Both the position numbers and the translations under genes were made by a program. A stretch of 64,000 bases of DNA from Hyphomicrobiales bacterium. GTDB lineage: Bacteria > Pseudomonadota > Alphaproteobacteria > Rhizobiales > Rhizobiaceae. Location of the stretch: NCBI GenBank assembly GCA_900466945.1, contig UBNV01000013.1, positions 124,001-188,000 of the forward strand, written 5' to 3'. This document shows, piece by piece, positions 12,990-23,819 of this stretch (within the stretch, counting starts at the first letter, position 1; the number at the start of each line of letters is the position of its first letter). The notes under the pieces are model-generated. The model was not told where the DNA came from. It saw only the letters and a program-made list of their open reading frames with translations, and searched no databases.

Positions 12990-13532
12990 ATGCTCAAAGA
13001 TATCGAAAAGATCGTTCTGGGAAAGCAGCCTTCCGACCTCACATCCGCGGAGAAGAAGGTCGTTGTCCGGGCGCGTGAACGTCGCACGGTTTCAACCAAT
13101 GCCGGCGAAGACTTCCTGGCTGGTGCCACCTTCGGTCAGCGGCTTGCCGATGGCATCGCCCGGATCGGTGGGTCCTGGGCTTTCATCATCGGGTTCATGC
13201 TCTTCCTCGTCGCCTGGGTGCTCCTCAACACGGTGCTTCTCGCGACGCGGGCGCTCGATCCCTATCCCTTCATCTTTTTGAACCTCATATTGTCCATGCT
13301 GGCCGCCATCCAGGCACCGATCATCATGATGAGCCAGAACCGTCAGACAGAACGCGATCGTTTCATGGCGGCCAAGGACTACGAGATCAATCTGAAGGCC
13401 GAGATCGAGGTTCTGGCCCTGCATCACAAGATCGACGAGCAGGTTTTGAAGGAGCTGCGAGAATCGCGTCAGGAAATCGCTGCGCTGCGCCAGGCGATCG
13501 GCGCCCTTTCAAGCCGGTCTGACAAACCCTAA
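12990..13532 (+). CDS. DUF1003 family membrane protein
   Basis: The product has 180 residues. It has a cytoplasmic N-terminus, two adjacent membrane segments (about 66-90 and 95-118) and the family segment AIQAPIIMMSQNRQTERDR, then a charged helical C-terminal tail with likely coiled coil (about 130-175). The molecular function of DUF1003 proteins is unknown to me. A GAGAGGA ribosome binding site precedes the ATG. The next gene follows after 28 bases, so it may be co-transcribed with the VOC gene and kdsA. Confidence 0.85.
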   Translation: MLKDIEKIVLGKQPSDLTSAEKKVVVRARERRTVSTNAGEDFLAGATFGQRLADGIARIGGSWAFIIGFMLFLVAWVLLNTVLLATRALDPYPFIFLNLILSMLAAIQAPIIMMSQNRQTERDRFMAAKDYEINLKAEIEVLALHHKIDEQVLKELRESRQEIAALRQAIGALSSRSDKP

Positions 13533-13560
13533 ATTCTGATCAAAGAACCCGAGAGCTTTC

Positions 13561-14454
13561 ATGTCCCATACTGTGTTTACGCCGCGTGCCGTCGATCACC
13601 TTGTGCTCCCCGTGGTCGATCTTGAGGCCGGCCGCGAAAGGCTGAGTCGCCTGGGCTTCACGGTTGCCGCCGACGCCCGTCATCCGTTCGGCACCGAGAA
13701 TGCCTGTGTGTTCTTTCCCGATGACACCTATCTGGAACCGCTTGCCGTTGGCAGCCGCGAGGACTGTCTGGAGGCGCAGCGCAAGGGCAATGTCTTCGTC
13801 GCCCGCGATCAGGCATTTCGCTTTCGTCGCGGGGAGGGACTGTCGGCGATCGTTGTGAAGTCCGATGATGCGACGGCAGACGATGAGCGCTATCGCGACG
13901 AGGGGCAGAGCGCTGGCCCCTTGCTGGAATTTTCGCGTCAATTCCAGTTTCCGGACGGCCGAACGGCGGAGGGGACCTTCCGTCTCGCCTTTGCGGCCGA
14001 CCTGCGGGCGCCCGATTTCTTCGCCTTTGCCTGCGAACGCGTGAACCCGATTCCGGCGGATCGTGGCGCCTTGGTCGTCCATGCCAATGGTGCCGCCGGT
14101 CTCGGACGAATCGTTCTGGTCGAGGAAAACCCGAGTGATTTCCAGTATCTTCTGGAAATGGTGCTCGACCAACGGGACGTCACGGCCCATTCCTTCGGCA
14201 TTTCTTTCCACACCGCTAATGCTTCCGTCGACGTCCTGACGCCGGAGGGGTTTGTGGCACACTACGGTTCCAGCTTCGCCTTGTCGGAACGCGGCCTCCA
14301 GGGTGCGGCGGTGGTCATCTCCACCGCTGATCTTGGCGTGACAGAAGCCTGCCTCGCTGCTAATGGCGTCCACTATCACAAAACGGGCGCGCGCCTCGTT
14401 GTCGCGCCGGAAAAGGGGCAAGGCGTGACCTTCGCCTTCGAGGAGTTGAAATGA
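13561..14454 (+). CDS. VOC/glyoxalase-like domain protein
   Basis: The 297-residue protein starts with a vicinal-oxygen-chelate-type fold ([40 protein letters not shown]), with a second, diverged half ending in [21 protein letters not shown]. This matches the 'glyoxalase-like domain' proteins of Rhizobiales. Substrate unknown; VOC members include dioxygenases, isomerases and resistance proteins. Its TGA overlaps the kdsA ATG (ATGA, 4 bases), so the two are translationally coupled, but I see no metabolic reason for the pairing. Confidence 0.8.
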   Translation: MSHTVFTPRAVDHLVLPVVDLEAGRERLSRLGFTVAADARHPFGTENACVFFPDDTYLEPLAVGSREDCLEAQRKGNVFVARDQAFRFRRGEGLSAIVVKSDDATADDERYRDEGQSAGPLLEFSRQFQFPDGRTAEGTFRLAFAADLRAPDFFAFACERVNPIPADRGALVVHANGAAGLGRIVLVEENPSDFQYLLEMVLDQRDVTAHSFGISFHTANASVDVLTPEGFVAHYGSSFALSERGLQGAAVVISTADLGVTEACLAANGVHYHKTGARLVVAPEKGQGVTFAFEELK

Positions 14455-15299
14455 GCGTTTCTCCCAATTCGGAAGTCGTGGTCGGCGAAGGTGCGGGCAA
14501 GGCCGTTTTCTCGCAGAAGGGCCGTTTTGCCCTGATCGCAGGTCCCTGCCAGATGGAAAGCCGCGACCACGCCTTCATGATCGCCGGCCAGCTCGTCGAG
14601 CTCTGCCGCGAACTCGGCCTCGGCCTCGTCTACAAATCTTCCTTCGACAAGGCGAACCGCACCTCGCTGTCCGCCGAACGCGGGATCGGCCTGGAAACGG
14701 CAATGGAAGTCTTCGCCGACATCAAAAAGGAATTCGGCGTCCCGGTTCTCACCGATATTCACACGGAAGAACAGTGCGCGGCCGTTGCCCCGACTGTGGA
14801 CGTCCTGCAGATCCCCGCTTTCCTCTGCCGCCAGACCGACCTACTTGTTGCAGCGGCGAAGACCGGCCGTGCCATCAACGTCAAGAAAGGCCAGTTCCTG
14901 GCCCCTTGGGACATGAAGAACGTCCTGAACAAGATCACTGGTTCCGGCAATCCGAACGTGCTTCTCTGCGAACGCGGCGCCTCCTTCGGCTACAACACGC
15001 TCGTCTCCGACATGCGCTCACTGCCGATTATGGCCGCCATGGGTGCGCCTGTCGTCTTTGACGCTACCCACTCGGTGCAGCAGCCAGGCGGACAGGGTGG
15101 TTCCTCCGGGGGGCAGCGCGAATTCGTTGAGACCCTCGCCCGCGCGGCGGTCGCAGTCGGCGTCGGCGGTCTTTTCATCGAGACTCACCAGGATCCCGAC
15201 AATGCCCCTTCTGACGGTCCGAACATGGTGAAGATCACAGACATGCGTCGGCTGCTGGAAAAACTCATCGCCTTCGACGAGATCGCCAAAGCATCTTGA
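14451..15299 (+). CDS. kdsA: 2-dehydro-3-deoxyphosphooctonate aldolase (KDO-8-P synthase)
   Basis: KdsA condenses arabinose 5-phosphate and phosphoenolpyruvate to make the precursor of KDO, the inner-core sugar of lipopolysaccharide. The 282-residue sequence has the family motifs [37 protein letters not shown] and [13 protein letters not shown]. The start overlaps the stop of the preceding VOC gene. Confidence 0.97.
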   Translation: MSVSPNSEVVVGEGAGKAVFSQKGRFALIAGPCQMESRDHAFMIAGQLVELCRELGLGLVYKSSFDKANRTSLSAERGIGLETAMEVFADIKKEFGVPVLTDIHTEEQCAAVAPTVDVLQIPAFLCRQTDLLVAAAKTGRAINVKKGQFLAPWDMKNVLNKITGSGNPNVLLCERGASFGYNTLVSDMRSLPIMAAMGAPVVFDATHSVQQPGGQGGSSGGQREFVETLARAAVAVGVGGLFIETHQDPDNAPSDGPNMVKITDMRRLLEKLIAFDEIAKAS

Positions 15300-15329
15300 C
15301 CGGCCTCTCGCGGCACTTCAATCGGTTGA

Positions 15330-16787
<1,458 letters not shown>

Positions 16788-16808
16788 TCCCGTTCGATCC
16801 GTCTTCGA

Positions 16809-16846
16809 AGCCCGTGCCGGTCACCCCGGCGCGGGCTTTTTCTTTT
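16809..16846 (+). terminator. Rho-independent terminator of eno
   Basis: A long GC stem (AGCCCGTGCCGG at 16809-16820, CCGGCGCGGGCT at 16826-16837, one G-T pair) is followed by TTTTCTTTT. It lies 22 bases after the eno stop. Confidence 0.85.
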
Positions 16847-16927
16847 GCCGCCGAACAGGGTCAACCATCGGTTAAGACATGCCCGCTAATCTGAACACTA
16901 GTTTCGCGTTTCAGGGCATTTGTCGGC

Positions 16928-17245
16928 ATGTGGACCAGACATCACAAGAAAAAGAAATACGGTCGTCTCATTCTTCCCGCCGTGACAATCGCTTTCCTGT
17001 CCTATTTCGGCTACCATTCTATCCATGGTGATTATGGCCTGAGGGCTGGCCAGCAGTTTGAGCGCATTCGTCTGGAGCGCGCGGCCGAACTTGAGAAGCT
17101 GGTGGCGCAGCGCAGTGTGCTGGAAAAGGAAGTGAGTCTGCTGAGTGACGGCTCGCTGGACGAAGACATCATCGATGAAAAGGCGCGCTATCAGCTCAAC
17201 ATGTCGCGCCCGGATGAAATCGTGATCTTCAACACCTATTTCTGA
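16928..17245 (+). CDS. FtsB/DivIC-type septum formation initiator
   Basis: The 105-residue protein has a basic N-terminus (HHKKKKYGR), one membrane segment (about 14-33), then a leucine-zipper-like coiled coil (about 43-75) and a short acidic periplasmic end. This is the size and topology of FtsB, which with FtsL and FtsQ links the divisome to septal peptidoglycan synthesis. Placement between eno and pdhA is the same as for ftsB-like genes in other alphaproteobacteria, and ftsB also follows eno in many proteobacteria. Confidence 0.85.
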   Translation: MWTRHHKKKKYGRLILPAVTIAFLSYFGYHSIHGDYGLRAGQQFERIRLERAAELEKLVAQRSVLEKEVSLLSDGSLDEDIIDEKARYQLNMSRPDEIVIFNTYF

Positions 17246-17266
17246 TTAACTTGAATTCAGTTAATC
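17244..17266. promoter_or_regulatory. AT-rich inverted repeat ahead of pdhA
   Basis: GATTAACT (17244-17251) and its exact reverse complement AGTTAATC (17259-17266) flank TGAATTC. It overlaps the stop codon of the ftsB-like gene and lies 128-150 bases before the pdhA ATG. It has no T-tract, so it looks more like a protein-binding site than a terminator. The binding factor is unknown. Confidence 0.45.
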
Positions 17267-17393
17267 GTAAATTATCTAGTCATTACAGTTGCTTGCGGCG
17301 AATGTGAGCCATGCATTTATGGCATTGCGGGCGCCCGCTTTCTTGCCTATTCTACGCCCAACTTTGGACCATAATAACCCATGGGAGGGATGC

Positions 17394-18440
17394 ATGGCGC
17401 CTCGCAAGCCAGCAGCTGCGAACGGTCGGAAGTCTTCCGCCAAATCGGCCGGCAAAGAATTCACCGGGAAGAACTCACCTGAATTTGGAGCAGACGAAGA
17501 GCTTCACGCCTATCGTGAAATGCTTCTGATCCGCCGTTTCGAAGAGAAGGCCGGCCAGCTTTACGGCATGGGCTTTATCGGGGGCTTCTGTCACCTTTAC
17601 ATCGGCCAGGAAGCTGTCGTTGTCGGCATGCAGATGGCGCAGAAGGAAGGTGATCAGGTCATCACCGCCTATCGCGACCACGGACACATGCTCGCAGCGG
17701 GCCTCAGCGCTCGCGGCGTCATGGCCGAGCTCACGGGTCGCCGCAGCGGCCTGTCGAAGGGCAAGGGCGGCTCCATGCACATGTTCTCGAAAGAGAAGCA
17801 TTTCTATGGTGGCCACGGCATTGTCGGTGCGCAGGTTTCGCTTGGCACCGGTCTTGCGTTCGCCAACAAGTATCGCGGCAATGACAATGTCGCTGTCGCC
17901 TATTTCGGCGACGGCGCTGCAAACCAGGGCCAGGTCTACGAGAGCTTCAACATGGCTGCCCTTTGGCAGCTGCCGATCATCTACATCGTCGAGAACAACC
18001 GTTACGCCATGGGCACCTCGACGGCCCGCGCCACGGCCCAGTCGAACTACTCGCTGCGTGGCTCCGGCTTCGGCATCCCTGGCGTCCAGGTTGACGGCAT
18101 GGATGTGCGCGCGGTGAAGGCTGCCGCCGATGAGGCGCTCGAGCATTGCCGTTCCGGCAAGGGTCCGATCATTCTTGAAATGCTGACCTATCGCTATCGC
18201 GGCCACTCGATGTCCGACCCGGCGAAGTATCGCTCCAAGGAAGAAGTTCAGAAGATGCGGTCGGAGCAGGATCCGATCGAGCAGGTCAAGGCCCGTCTCC
18301 TCGAGAATGGCTGGGCCTCAGAAGACCAGCTGAAGGCGATCGACAAGGACGTTCGCGACATCGTCGCTGACAGTGCCGATTTCGCCCAGGCCGATCCGGA
18401 GCCGGATGTTTCCGAGCTCTACACCGACATTCTTCTGTAA
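17394..18440 (+). CDS. pdhA: Pyruvate dehydrogenase E1 component, alpha subunit
   Basis: With PdhB it forms the thiamine-diphosphate E1 heterotetramer that decarboxylates pyruvate. The 348-residue protein has an Ala/Lys-rich N-terminal extension and the thiamine diphosphate motif (GDGAANQGQVYESFNMA to VENN, about 175-205), plus the YRYRGHSMSDPAKYRS phosphorylation-loop region. The ATG at 17394 is chosen because GGGAGG sits 5-10 bases upstream; the frame is open from 17289. It heads the pdhA-pdhB-pdhC operon, with gaps of only 12-15 bases. Confidence 0.96.
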   Translation: MAPRKPAAANGRKSSAKSAGKEFTGKNSPEFGADEELHAYREMLLIRRFEEKAGQLYGMGFIGGFCHLYIGQEAVVVGMQMAQKEGDQVITAYRDHGHMLAAGLSARGVMAELTGRRSGLSKGKGGSMHMFSKEKHFYGGHGIVGAQVSLGTGLAFANKYRGNDNVAVAYFGDGAANQGQVYESFNMAALWQLPIIYIVENNRYAMGTSTARATAQSNYSLRGSGFGIPGVQVDGMDVRAVKAAADEALEHCRSGKGPIILEMLTYRYRGHSMSDPAKYRSKEEVQKMRSEQDPIEQVKARLLENGWASEDQLKAIDKDVRDIVADSADFAQADPEPDVSELYTDILL

Positions 18441-18455
18441 TCGGGGAGGGAACCC

Positions 18456-18690
18456 ATGCCGATCGAAATTTTGATGCCCGCCCTTTCTCCGACAATGGAA
18501 GAAGGCACGCTTTCCAAGTGGATCAAGCAGGAAGGCGACACCGTGAAGTCTGGCGACGTGATCGCCGAGATCGAGACCGACAAGGCGACCATGGAAGTGG
18601 AAGCCGTCGATGAAGGCGTGCTTGGCAAGCTGCTGATTGCGGCCGGCACCGAGAACGTCAAGGTCAACACGCCGATCGCCGTTCTGCTGC
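18456..18690 (+). repeat. Lipoyl-domain duplication, copy 1 (in pdhB)
   Basis: This part of pdhB aligns without gaps to 19845-20079 in pdhC. Within the central stretch around the lipoyl lysine codon only scattered silent positions differ, well above what protein conservation requires. Confidence 0.8.
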
Positions 18691-19832
18691 AGGATGGTGA
18701 AAGCGCCGATGCGGCACCCGCTCCAAAGGCAGCACCTGCTGCTGCCGAGCCGGTATCCGCGCCGGCTGCCGAGGCACCTGCTGCTGCTGCCGTTCCGGCC
18801 GCTCCGAAGGTTGAAGTCGCTGCCGATCCGGACGTTCCGGCTGGCACCGAAATGGTGATGATGACGGTGCGTGAAGCGCTGCGCGAAGCCATGGCCGAGG
18901 AAATGCGCGCCAACCCTGACGTCTTCATCATGGGTGAGGAAGTCGCCGAATATCAGGGCGCCTACAAGATCACGCAGGGTCTTCTGCAGGAATTCGGCGC
19001 CAAGCGCGTCGTCGACACCCCGATCACCGAGCATGGCTTTGCTGGTCTCGGCGTCGGTGCGGCGATGGCCGGCCTGAAGCCGATCGTCGAATTCATGACC
19101 TTCAACTTCGCCATGCAGGCAATCGACCACATCATCAACTCGGCTGCCAAGACGCTCTACATGTCCGGCGGCCAGATGGGGGCGCCGATCGTCTTCCGCG
19201 GCCCGAACGGTGCAGCAGCCCGCGTTGGCGCCCAGCACAGCCAGGACTACGCGGCCTGGTACAGCCAGATCCCGGGTCTGAAGGTCGTCATGCCTTACAC
19301 GGCAGCCGACGCCAAGGGCCTGCTGAAGGCTGCTATCCGCGATCCGAACCCGGTCATCTTCCTGGAAAACGAAATCCTTTACGGTCACTCCTTCGAAGTG
19401 CCGAAGATGGATGACTTCGTCCTGCCGATCGGCAAGGCGCGCATCCATAAGTCCGGTAAGGATGCGACCATCGTTTCCTTCGGTATCGGCATGACCTATT
19501 CGGTCAAGGCCGTCGAGGAGCTCGCGAAGGAAGGCATTGACGTCGAGCTGATCGACCTCAGAACCATCCGCCCGATGGATCTGCCGACCGTCATCGAATC
19601 CGTCAAGAAGACCGGCCGCCTGGTGACCGTCGAGGAAGGCTATCCGCAGTCCTCCGTCGGCACCGAAATTGCGACCCGCGTCATGCAGCAGGCCTTCGAC
19701 TATCTCGATGCGCCGATCCTGACGATCGCCGGCAAGGATGTTCCGATGCCTTACGCAGCCAATCTTGAAAAGCTGGCGCTGCCGAGCGTTGCCGAAGTCG
19801 TTCAGGCCGTCAAAACCGTCTGCTACAAGTAA
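18456..19832 (+). CDS. pdhB: Pyruvate dehydrogenase E1 component, beta subunit, with N-terminal lipoyl domain
   Basis: The 458-residue protein carries a complete biotinyl/lipoyl domain at residues 1-80 (lipoyl lysine in [12 protein letters not shown], about residue 43), an Ala/Pro linker (about 82-130), then a full E1-beta transketolase-like domain ([17 protein letters not shown] onward). A lipoylated E1-beta is known from alphaproteobacteria such as Sinorhizobium and Zymomonas. The domain is nearly identical in DNA to that of pdhC downstream. It lies between pdhA (15-base gap) and pdhC (12-base gap). Confidence 0.96.
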   Translation: MPIEILMPALSPTMEEGTLSKWIKQEGDTVKSGDVIAEIETDKATMEVEAVDEGVLGKLLIAAGTENVKVNTPIAVLLQDGESADAAPAPKAAPAAAEPVSAPAAEAPAAAAVPAAPKVEVAADPDVPAGTEMVMMTVREALREAMAEEMRANPDVFIMGEEVAEYQGAYKITQGLLQEFGAKRVVDTPITEHGFAGLGVGAAMAGLKPIVEFMTFNFAMQAIDHIINSAAKTLYMSGGQMGAPIVFRGPNGAAARVGAQHSQDYAAWYSQIPGLKVVMPYTAADAKGLLKAAIRDPNPVIFLENEILYGHSFEVPKMDDFVLPIGKARIHKSGKDATIVSFGIGMTYSVKAVEELAKEGIDVELIDLRTIRPMDLPTVIESVKKTGRLVTVEEGYPQSSVGTEIATRVMQQAFDYLDAPILTIAGKDVPMPYAANLEKLALPSVAEVVQAVKTVCYK

Positions 19833-19844
19833 GGGGGCAAGGTC

Positions 19845-20079
19845 ATGCCGATCAATATCACCATGCCGGCCCTGTCTCCGACGATGGAAGAGGGCAATCT
19901 GGCCAAGTGGCTGGTCAAGGAAGGCGACAAGGTCAAGTCCGGCGACGTGATCGCCGAGATCGAGACAGACAAGGCGACCATGGAAGTGGAAGCTGTCGAT
20001 GAAGGCATCGTCGCAAAGATCGTTGTTCCCGCCGGCACAGAGGCCGTCAAGGTCAACGCATTGATCGCGATCCTCGCCG
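19845..20079 (+). repeat. Lipoyl-domain duplication, copy 2 (in pdhC)
   Basis: Partner of 18456-18690. Both copies sit at the extreme 5' end of adjacent genes, starting at the ATG, which fits a single duplication later homogenised by gene conversion. Confidence 0.8.
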
Positions 20080-21188
20080 AAGAAGGCGAGGACGTGGCAG
20101 CCGCCGCCGCAGGAGGCGGATCTGCCGCACCGAAGGCTGAGGCGGCTCCTGCCCCTAAGGCTGAAGCAGCACCGGCGCCTGCCGCGGCTCCAGCTGCAGC
20201 ACCGGCTCCCGCAGCCAGTTCGGCTGCTGCGGCGGCATCGACCGGTGAGCGCGTCTTCGCCTCGCCGCTCGCGCGTCGCCTTGCCAAGGAAGCCGGTCTC
20301 GACTTGAAGGCTGTCTCGGGCTCCGGTCCGAAGGGCCGCGTCGTGAAGAGCGATGTCGAAAAGGCCGTCAGCACCGGTGGTTCAAAGGCTGCCCCGGCTC
20401 CGGCCGCTGCTGCGTCAACTGCCGCACCGGCCCCGGTTCTGGCCAAGGGTGCGTCGGAAGAAGCCGTTCTCAAGAACTTCGCCGAAGGCTCCTACGAGCT
20501 CGTGCCGCATGACGGCATGCGCAAGACGATCGCCAAGCGCCTGCAGGAATCCAAGCAGACCATTCCGCACTTCTACGTCTCCGTGGATTGCGAACTGGAT
20601 TCCCTGATGGCACTTCGTGCCCAGCTGAACGCCGCTGCCCCTGAAAAAGACGGCAAGCCGGCCTACAAGCTTTCGGTCAACGACATGGTGATCAAGGCCT
20701 TGGCCCTCGCTCTGCGCGACGTGCCGGATGCCAACGTCTCCTGGACCGACACCAACATGGTCAAGCACAAGCATGCCGATGTCGGCGTGGCGGTCTCGAT
20801 CCCCGGCGGCCTGATCACTCCGATCATTCGCAAGGCCGAGGAAAAGAGCCTGTCCACCATCTCCAACGAGATGAAGGACCTCGGCAAGCGCGCCAAGGAC
20901 CGCAAGCTGAAGCCCGAGGAATACCAGGGCGGCACGACTGCCGTGTCCAACATGGGTATGATGGGTGTGAAGAGCTTCTCGGCCGTGGTTAACCCGCCGC
21001 ATGCAACGATCCTCGCGGTCGGCGCCGGCGAAGAGCGGGTCGTGGTGAAAAAGGGCGAGATGAAGGTGGCGACTGTCATGACCGTGACGCTCTCGACCGA
21101 CCATCGCTGCGTCGATGGCGCGCTCGGTGCCGAGCTGCTCGGTGCCTTCAAGCGCTATATCGAAAATCCGATGGGCATGCTGGTCTGA
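19845..21188 (+). CDS. pdhC: Pyruvate dehydrogenase E2 component (dihydrolipoamide acetyltransferase)
   Basis: E2 is the core of the complex and moves the acetyl group to CoA. The 447 residues contain one lipoyl domain (1-80, DKATMEVE), an Ala/Pro-rich linker (about 85-130), the peripheral-subunit-binding domain ([17 protein letters not shown] to [11 protein letters not shown], about 136-172), a second linker, and the catalytic domain ending with the active-site motif [14 protein letters not shown]. One lipoyl domain, rather than the three of E. coli AceF, is normal for alphaproteobacteria. Confidence 0.97.
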   Translation: MPINITMPALSPTMEEGNLAKWLVKEGDKVKSGDVIAEIETDKATMEVEAVDEGIVAKIVVPAGTEAVKVNALIAILAEEGEDVAAAAAGGGSAAPKAEAAPAPKAEAAPAPAAAPAAAPAPAASSAAAAASTGERVFASPLARRLAKEAGLDLKAVSGSGPKGRVVKSDVEKAVSTGGSKAAPAPAAAASTAAPAPVLAKGASEEAVLKNFAEGSYELVPHDGMRKTIAKRLQESKQTIPHFYVSVDCELDSLMALRAQLNAAAPEKDGKPAYKLSVNDMVIKALALALRDVPDANVSWTDTNMVKHKHADVGVAVSIPGGLITPIIRKAEEKSLSTISNEMKDLGKRAKDRKLKPEEYQGGTTAVSNMGMMGVKSFSAVVNPPHATILAVGAGEERVVVKKGEMKVATVMTVTLSTDHRCVDGALGAELLGAFKRYIENPMGMLV

Positions 21189-21205
21189 TCCGGGGAGCGG
21201 TTAAG

Positions 21206-21844
21206 ATGAAGACCGTTCTTGCCTATGGCGATAGCCTGACATGGGGATATGACCCGGTGAACCTGGGTCGTCATTCCTACGAAGACCGGTGGACGAGCGT
21301 CTTGCAGAAGGCGCTCGGTCACGGGGTCCGGGTAATTGCCGAAGGCCTGAACGGCCGCACCACGGCTTATGACGACCATCTGGCGGATTGCGAACGTAAT
21401 GGCGTGAAGCTGTTGCCGAGCATCCTGGAAACACACAAGCCGCTCGATCTGGTGATCTTTCTGCTCGGCACCAACGACATGAAGCGCGGTATTGGCGGCT
21501 CAGCGATCGCGGCCACCAAGGGTGTTGACCGGCTGATCAAGCTGGTTCGCCACCATGACTGGGGCTTCGGCTATGACGGCCCGGACATCCTGCTTGTTTC
21601 GCCGCCGCCGATCTGTGACACCGCGAACGTGCATTTCGCCGCCATGTTCAAGGGTGGACTGGAAGAGTCGGCCATGCTGGCGAGCTATTACAGTGATCTC
21701 GCCGACGAGACCGGCTGCGGCTTTTTCGATGCCGGATCCGTCGCGAAGACCACACCACTCGACGGCATCCATCTCGATGCTGAAAACACGCGCGCCATCG
21801 GACGCGGCGTTGAGCCGATTGTCCGGATGATGCTCGGGCTGTGA
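21206..21844 (+). CDS. SGNH/GDSL hydrolase (arylesterase-like)
   Basis: The 212-residue protein has the SGNH hydrolase blocks: GDSLTWG near the N-terminus (catalytic Ser), the Gly of block II, GTNDMKRG (block III, Asn) and DGIHLD near the C-terminus (catalytic Asp-His). There is no signal peptide, so it is predicted cytoplasmic. It is 17 bases after pdhC and is usually annotated as an arylesterase in rhizobia; the natural substrate is unknown. Its place inside a pyruvate dehydrogenase cluster may reflect co-expression only. Confidence 0.85.
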   Translation: MKTVLAYGDSLTWGYDPVNLGRHSYEDRWTSVLQKALGHGVRVIAEGLNGRTTAYDDHLADCERNGVKLLPSILETHKPLDLVIFLLGTNDMKRGIGGSAIAATKGVDRLIKLVRHHDWGFGYDGPDILLVSPPPICDTANVHFAAMFKGGLEESAMLASYYSDLADETGCGFFDAGSVAKTTPLDGIHLDAENTRAIGRGVEPIVRMMLGL

Positions 21845-21881
21845 AGAAAACACGGCGTCCTGAACTCTCCGTCAGGGCGCG

Positions 21882-21895
21882 TTGATCAAAATCAA
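21882..21895. promoter_or_regulatory. FNR/FixK-type binding site
   Basis: The sequence is TTGAT CAAA ATCAA, a match in both half-sites to the FNR/FixK consensus TTGAT-N4-ATCAA. A TCTAAC -10-like element (21915-21920) lies about 20 bases downstream, close to the spacing of class II FNR promoters (site centred near -40). It would drive the YdcH-like gene at 21956. Confidence 0.7.
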
Positions 21896-21955
21896 GGAGG
21901 TCTTGTGCGCCGCGTCTAACCTGAACCCATCAACCCCGACAGAGGAGATGGGATC

Positions 21956-22222
21956 ATGTCGAACACACCGCACGAACTGGCAGTGGAATTCCCGGAATAC
22001 GTCGCGCTGATGCGTCATCTGAAGGAAACGGATGGTCATTTCGCGAGATTGTTCGAGACCTATCACGATGTGAACCGGGCCATCCACCGCGCCGAAACAG
22101 ACGTCGAGCCTGCAGACGACTTCCACATCGTGGAAATGCGCAAGAAGCGGATGCAGCTCAAGGATGAAATCTACGGGATGCTGGTTCGTCACGAACCGGA
22201 GGCCGAGACACCCGCAGCCTGA
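21956..22222 (+). CDS. YdcH/DUF465 family small protein
   Basis: The 88-residue, largely helical protein matches the DUF465 (YdcH-like) family: short, charged, with HFARLFETYHDVNRAIHRAE and EMRKKRMQLKDEIYGML heptad-like helices. Function unknown. A GAGGAG site precedes the ATG. The FNR/FixK-type site upstream predicts induction at low oxygen. It lies between the SGNH hydrolase and lpdA, but an independent promoter seems likely. Confidence 0.8.
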   Translation: MSNTPHELAVEFPEYVALMRHLKETDGHFARLFETYHDVNRAIHRAETDVEPADDFHIVEMRKKRMQLKDEIYGMLVRHEPEAETPAA

Positions 22223-22297
22223 GGGTCTCGCTTCCAATCCCCAAACGAGCCTCCGTTCCAGCGGAGGCCCGCATGATAACGAGGAGTGGAAGCGCCC

Positions 22298-23743
22298 ATG
22301 TCGAATGCTTACGACGTCATCATCATCGGCTCCGGCCCCGGCGGCTACATCGCCGCTATCCGCGCAGCCCAGCTCGGCATGAAGGTCGCGGTGGTCGAGC
22401 GCGAGCATCTAGCCGGCATCTGCTCCAACTGGGGCTGCATCCCGACCAAGGCACTGCTGCGCTCCGCCGACGTGATGCACACCGCGACCCATGCCAAGGA
22501 CTACGGCCTGACACTGGAAGGCTCGATCAAGCCTGACATCAAGGCCATCGTCGCGCGCTCGCGCGGCATCGCCCATCGCATGAACAACGGTGTCGGCTTC
22601 CTGTTCAAGAAGAACAAGGTCGACATCATCTGGGGTGAAGCCAAGATCACCAAGCCCGGCGAGATCGTCGTCGGCAAGCCAACCAAGAAGGCTGTCGAGC
22701 CGATGGGCCCGGTACCGAAGAACACGCTGGGCGAGGGCACCTACACCGCCAAGCACATCATCGTCGCCACCGGCGCCCGTCCGCGCGCGCTGCCGGGCAT
22801 CGAGCCGGACGGCAAGCTCATCTGGACTTATTTCGAGGCGATGAAGCCGGAGGAAATGCCGAAGTCTTTGCTGGTCATGGGCTCGGGCGCGATCGGCATC
22901 GAATTCGCCAGCTTCTACCGCACCATGGGCGTCGACGTGACCGTCGTGGAAATCATGAAGCAGGTCATGCCGGTCGAAGACGAGGAAATCTCGGCCTTCG
23001 CCAAGAAGATTTTCGACAAGCAGGGCATGAAGATCCTCCTGGAGGCCAAGGTTGCCAAGGTCGAGAAGGGTGCGCATTCCGTCACCGCAACGATCGAGAA
23101 GAAGGATGGCTCGGTCGAGAAGATCACCGCCGACCGGATGATCTCGGCTGTCGGCGTGCAGGCCAATATCGAAGGCATCGGTCTCGAAGCCGTCGGCGTA
23201 AAGACCGATCGCGGCTTCATCGTCATCGATGGCTACGGCAAGACCAATGTGCCGGGCATCTATGCGATCGGCGATGTGGCCGGCCCGCCGATGCTGGCTC
23301 ACAAGGCCGAGCACGAGGCCGTGATCTGCGTCGAGAAGATCGCTGGCGTGCCGAATGTGCATCCGATGGACAAGAACAAGATCCCGGGCTGCACCTATTG
23401 CCACCCTCAGGTCGCCTCCGTCGGCGTGACCGAAGCGAAAGCCAAGGCCGAGGGACGCGAGATCCGCGTCGGCCGCTTCACCTTCGCCGCGAACGGCAAG
23501 GCGGTGGCGCTTGGCGAGGACCAGGGCATGGTCAAGACGATCTTCGACAAGAAGACCGGCGAACTGATCGGCGCCCACATGGTCGGCGCGGAAGTCACCG
23601 AACTGATCCAGGGCTTCGTCGTCGCAATGAACCTCGAGACCACGGAAGAAGACCTGATGCACACCATCTTCCCGCATCCGACGATTTCGGAGACGATGAA
23701 GGAAAGCGTGCTGGACGCCTATGGCAAGGTGTTGAACGCCTGA
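22298..23743 (+). CDS. lpdA: Dihydrolipoyl dehydrogenase (E3)
   Basis: E3 reoxidises lipoyl groups with NAD+. The 481-residue flavoprotein has the FAD motif GSGPGGYIAAIRAAQLG, the redox disulfide in ICSNWGCIPTKALL (Cys-x4-Cys), a second dinucleotide fold (MGSGAIGIEFASFYRTMG) and the C-terminal dimer domain with HPTISE (catalytic His-Glu). The ATG at 22298 has GAGGAGTGGA upstream; a GTG at 22286 is less likely. An 80-base gap with a 7-bp hairpin (about 22249-22268) separates it from the preceding gene. Position after pdhC suggests it serves pyruvate dehydrogenase. Confidence 0.97.
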   Translation: MSNAYDVIIIGSGPGGYIAAIRAAQLGMKVAVVEREHLAGICSNWGCIPTKALLRSADVMHTATHAKDYGLTLEGSIKPDIKAIVARSRGIAHRMNNGVGFLFKKNKVDIIWGEAKITKPGEIVVGKPTKKAVEPMGPVPKNTLGEGTYTAKHIIVATGARPRALPGIEPDGKLIWTYFEAMKPEEMPKSLLVMGSGAIGIEFASFYRTMGVDVTVVEIMKQVMPVEDEEISAFAKKIFDKQGMKILLEAKVAKVEKGAHSVTATIEKKDGSVEKITADRMISAVGVQANIEGIGLEAVGVKTDRGFIVIDGYGKTNVPGIYAIGDVAGPPMLAHKAEHEAVICVEKIAGVPNVHPMDKNKIPGCTYCHPQVASVGVTEAKAKAEGREIRVGRFTFAANGKAVALGEDQGMVKTIFDKKTGELIGAHMVGAEVTELIQGFVVAMNLETTEEDLMHTIFPHPTISETMKESVLDAYGKVLNA

Positions 23744-23759
23744 AGTCAGGTTGTGAAAT

Positions 23760-23792
23760 GGAACCTCGCCGCCTATATGGGCGGCAGGTTCC
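23760..23792 (+). terminator. Stem-loop between lpdA and the GlsB-like gene
   Basis: A 13-bp stem with one bulged C (GGAACCT and GCCGCC at 23760-23773, GGCGGC and AGGTTCC at 23780-23792) and a 6-base loop. It lacks a T-tract, so it may be a weak terminator or a structured leader. Confidence 0.45.
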
Positions 23793-23819
23793 AACCGAAC
23801 ATTCGAAAAGGATTGCGTC

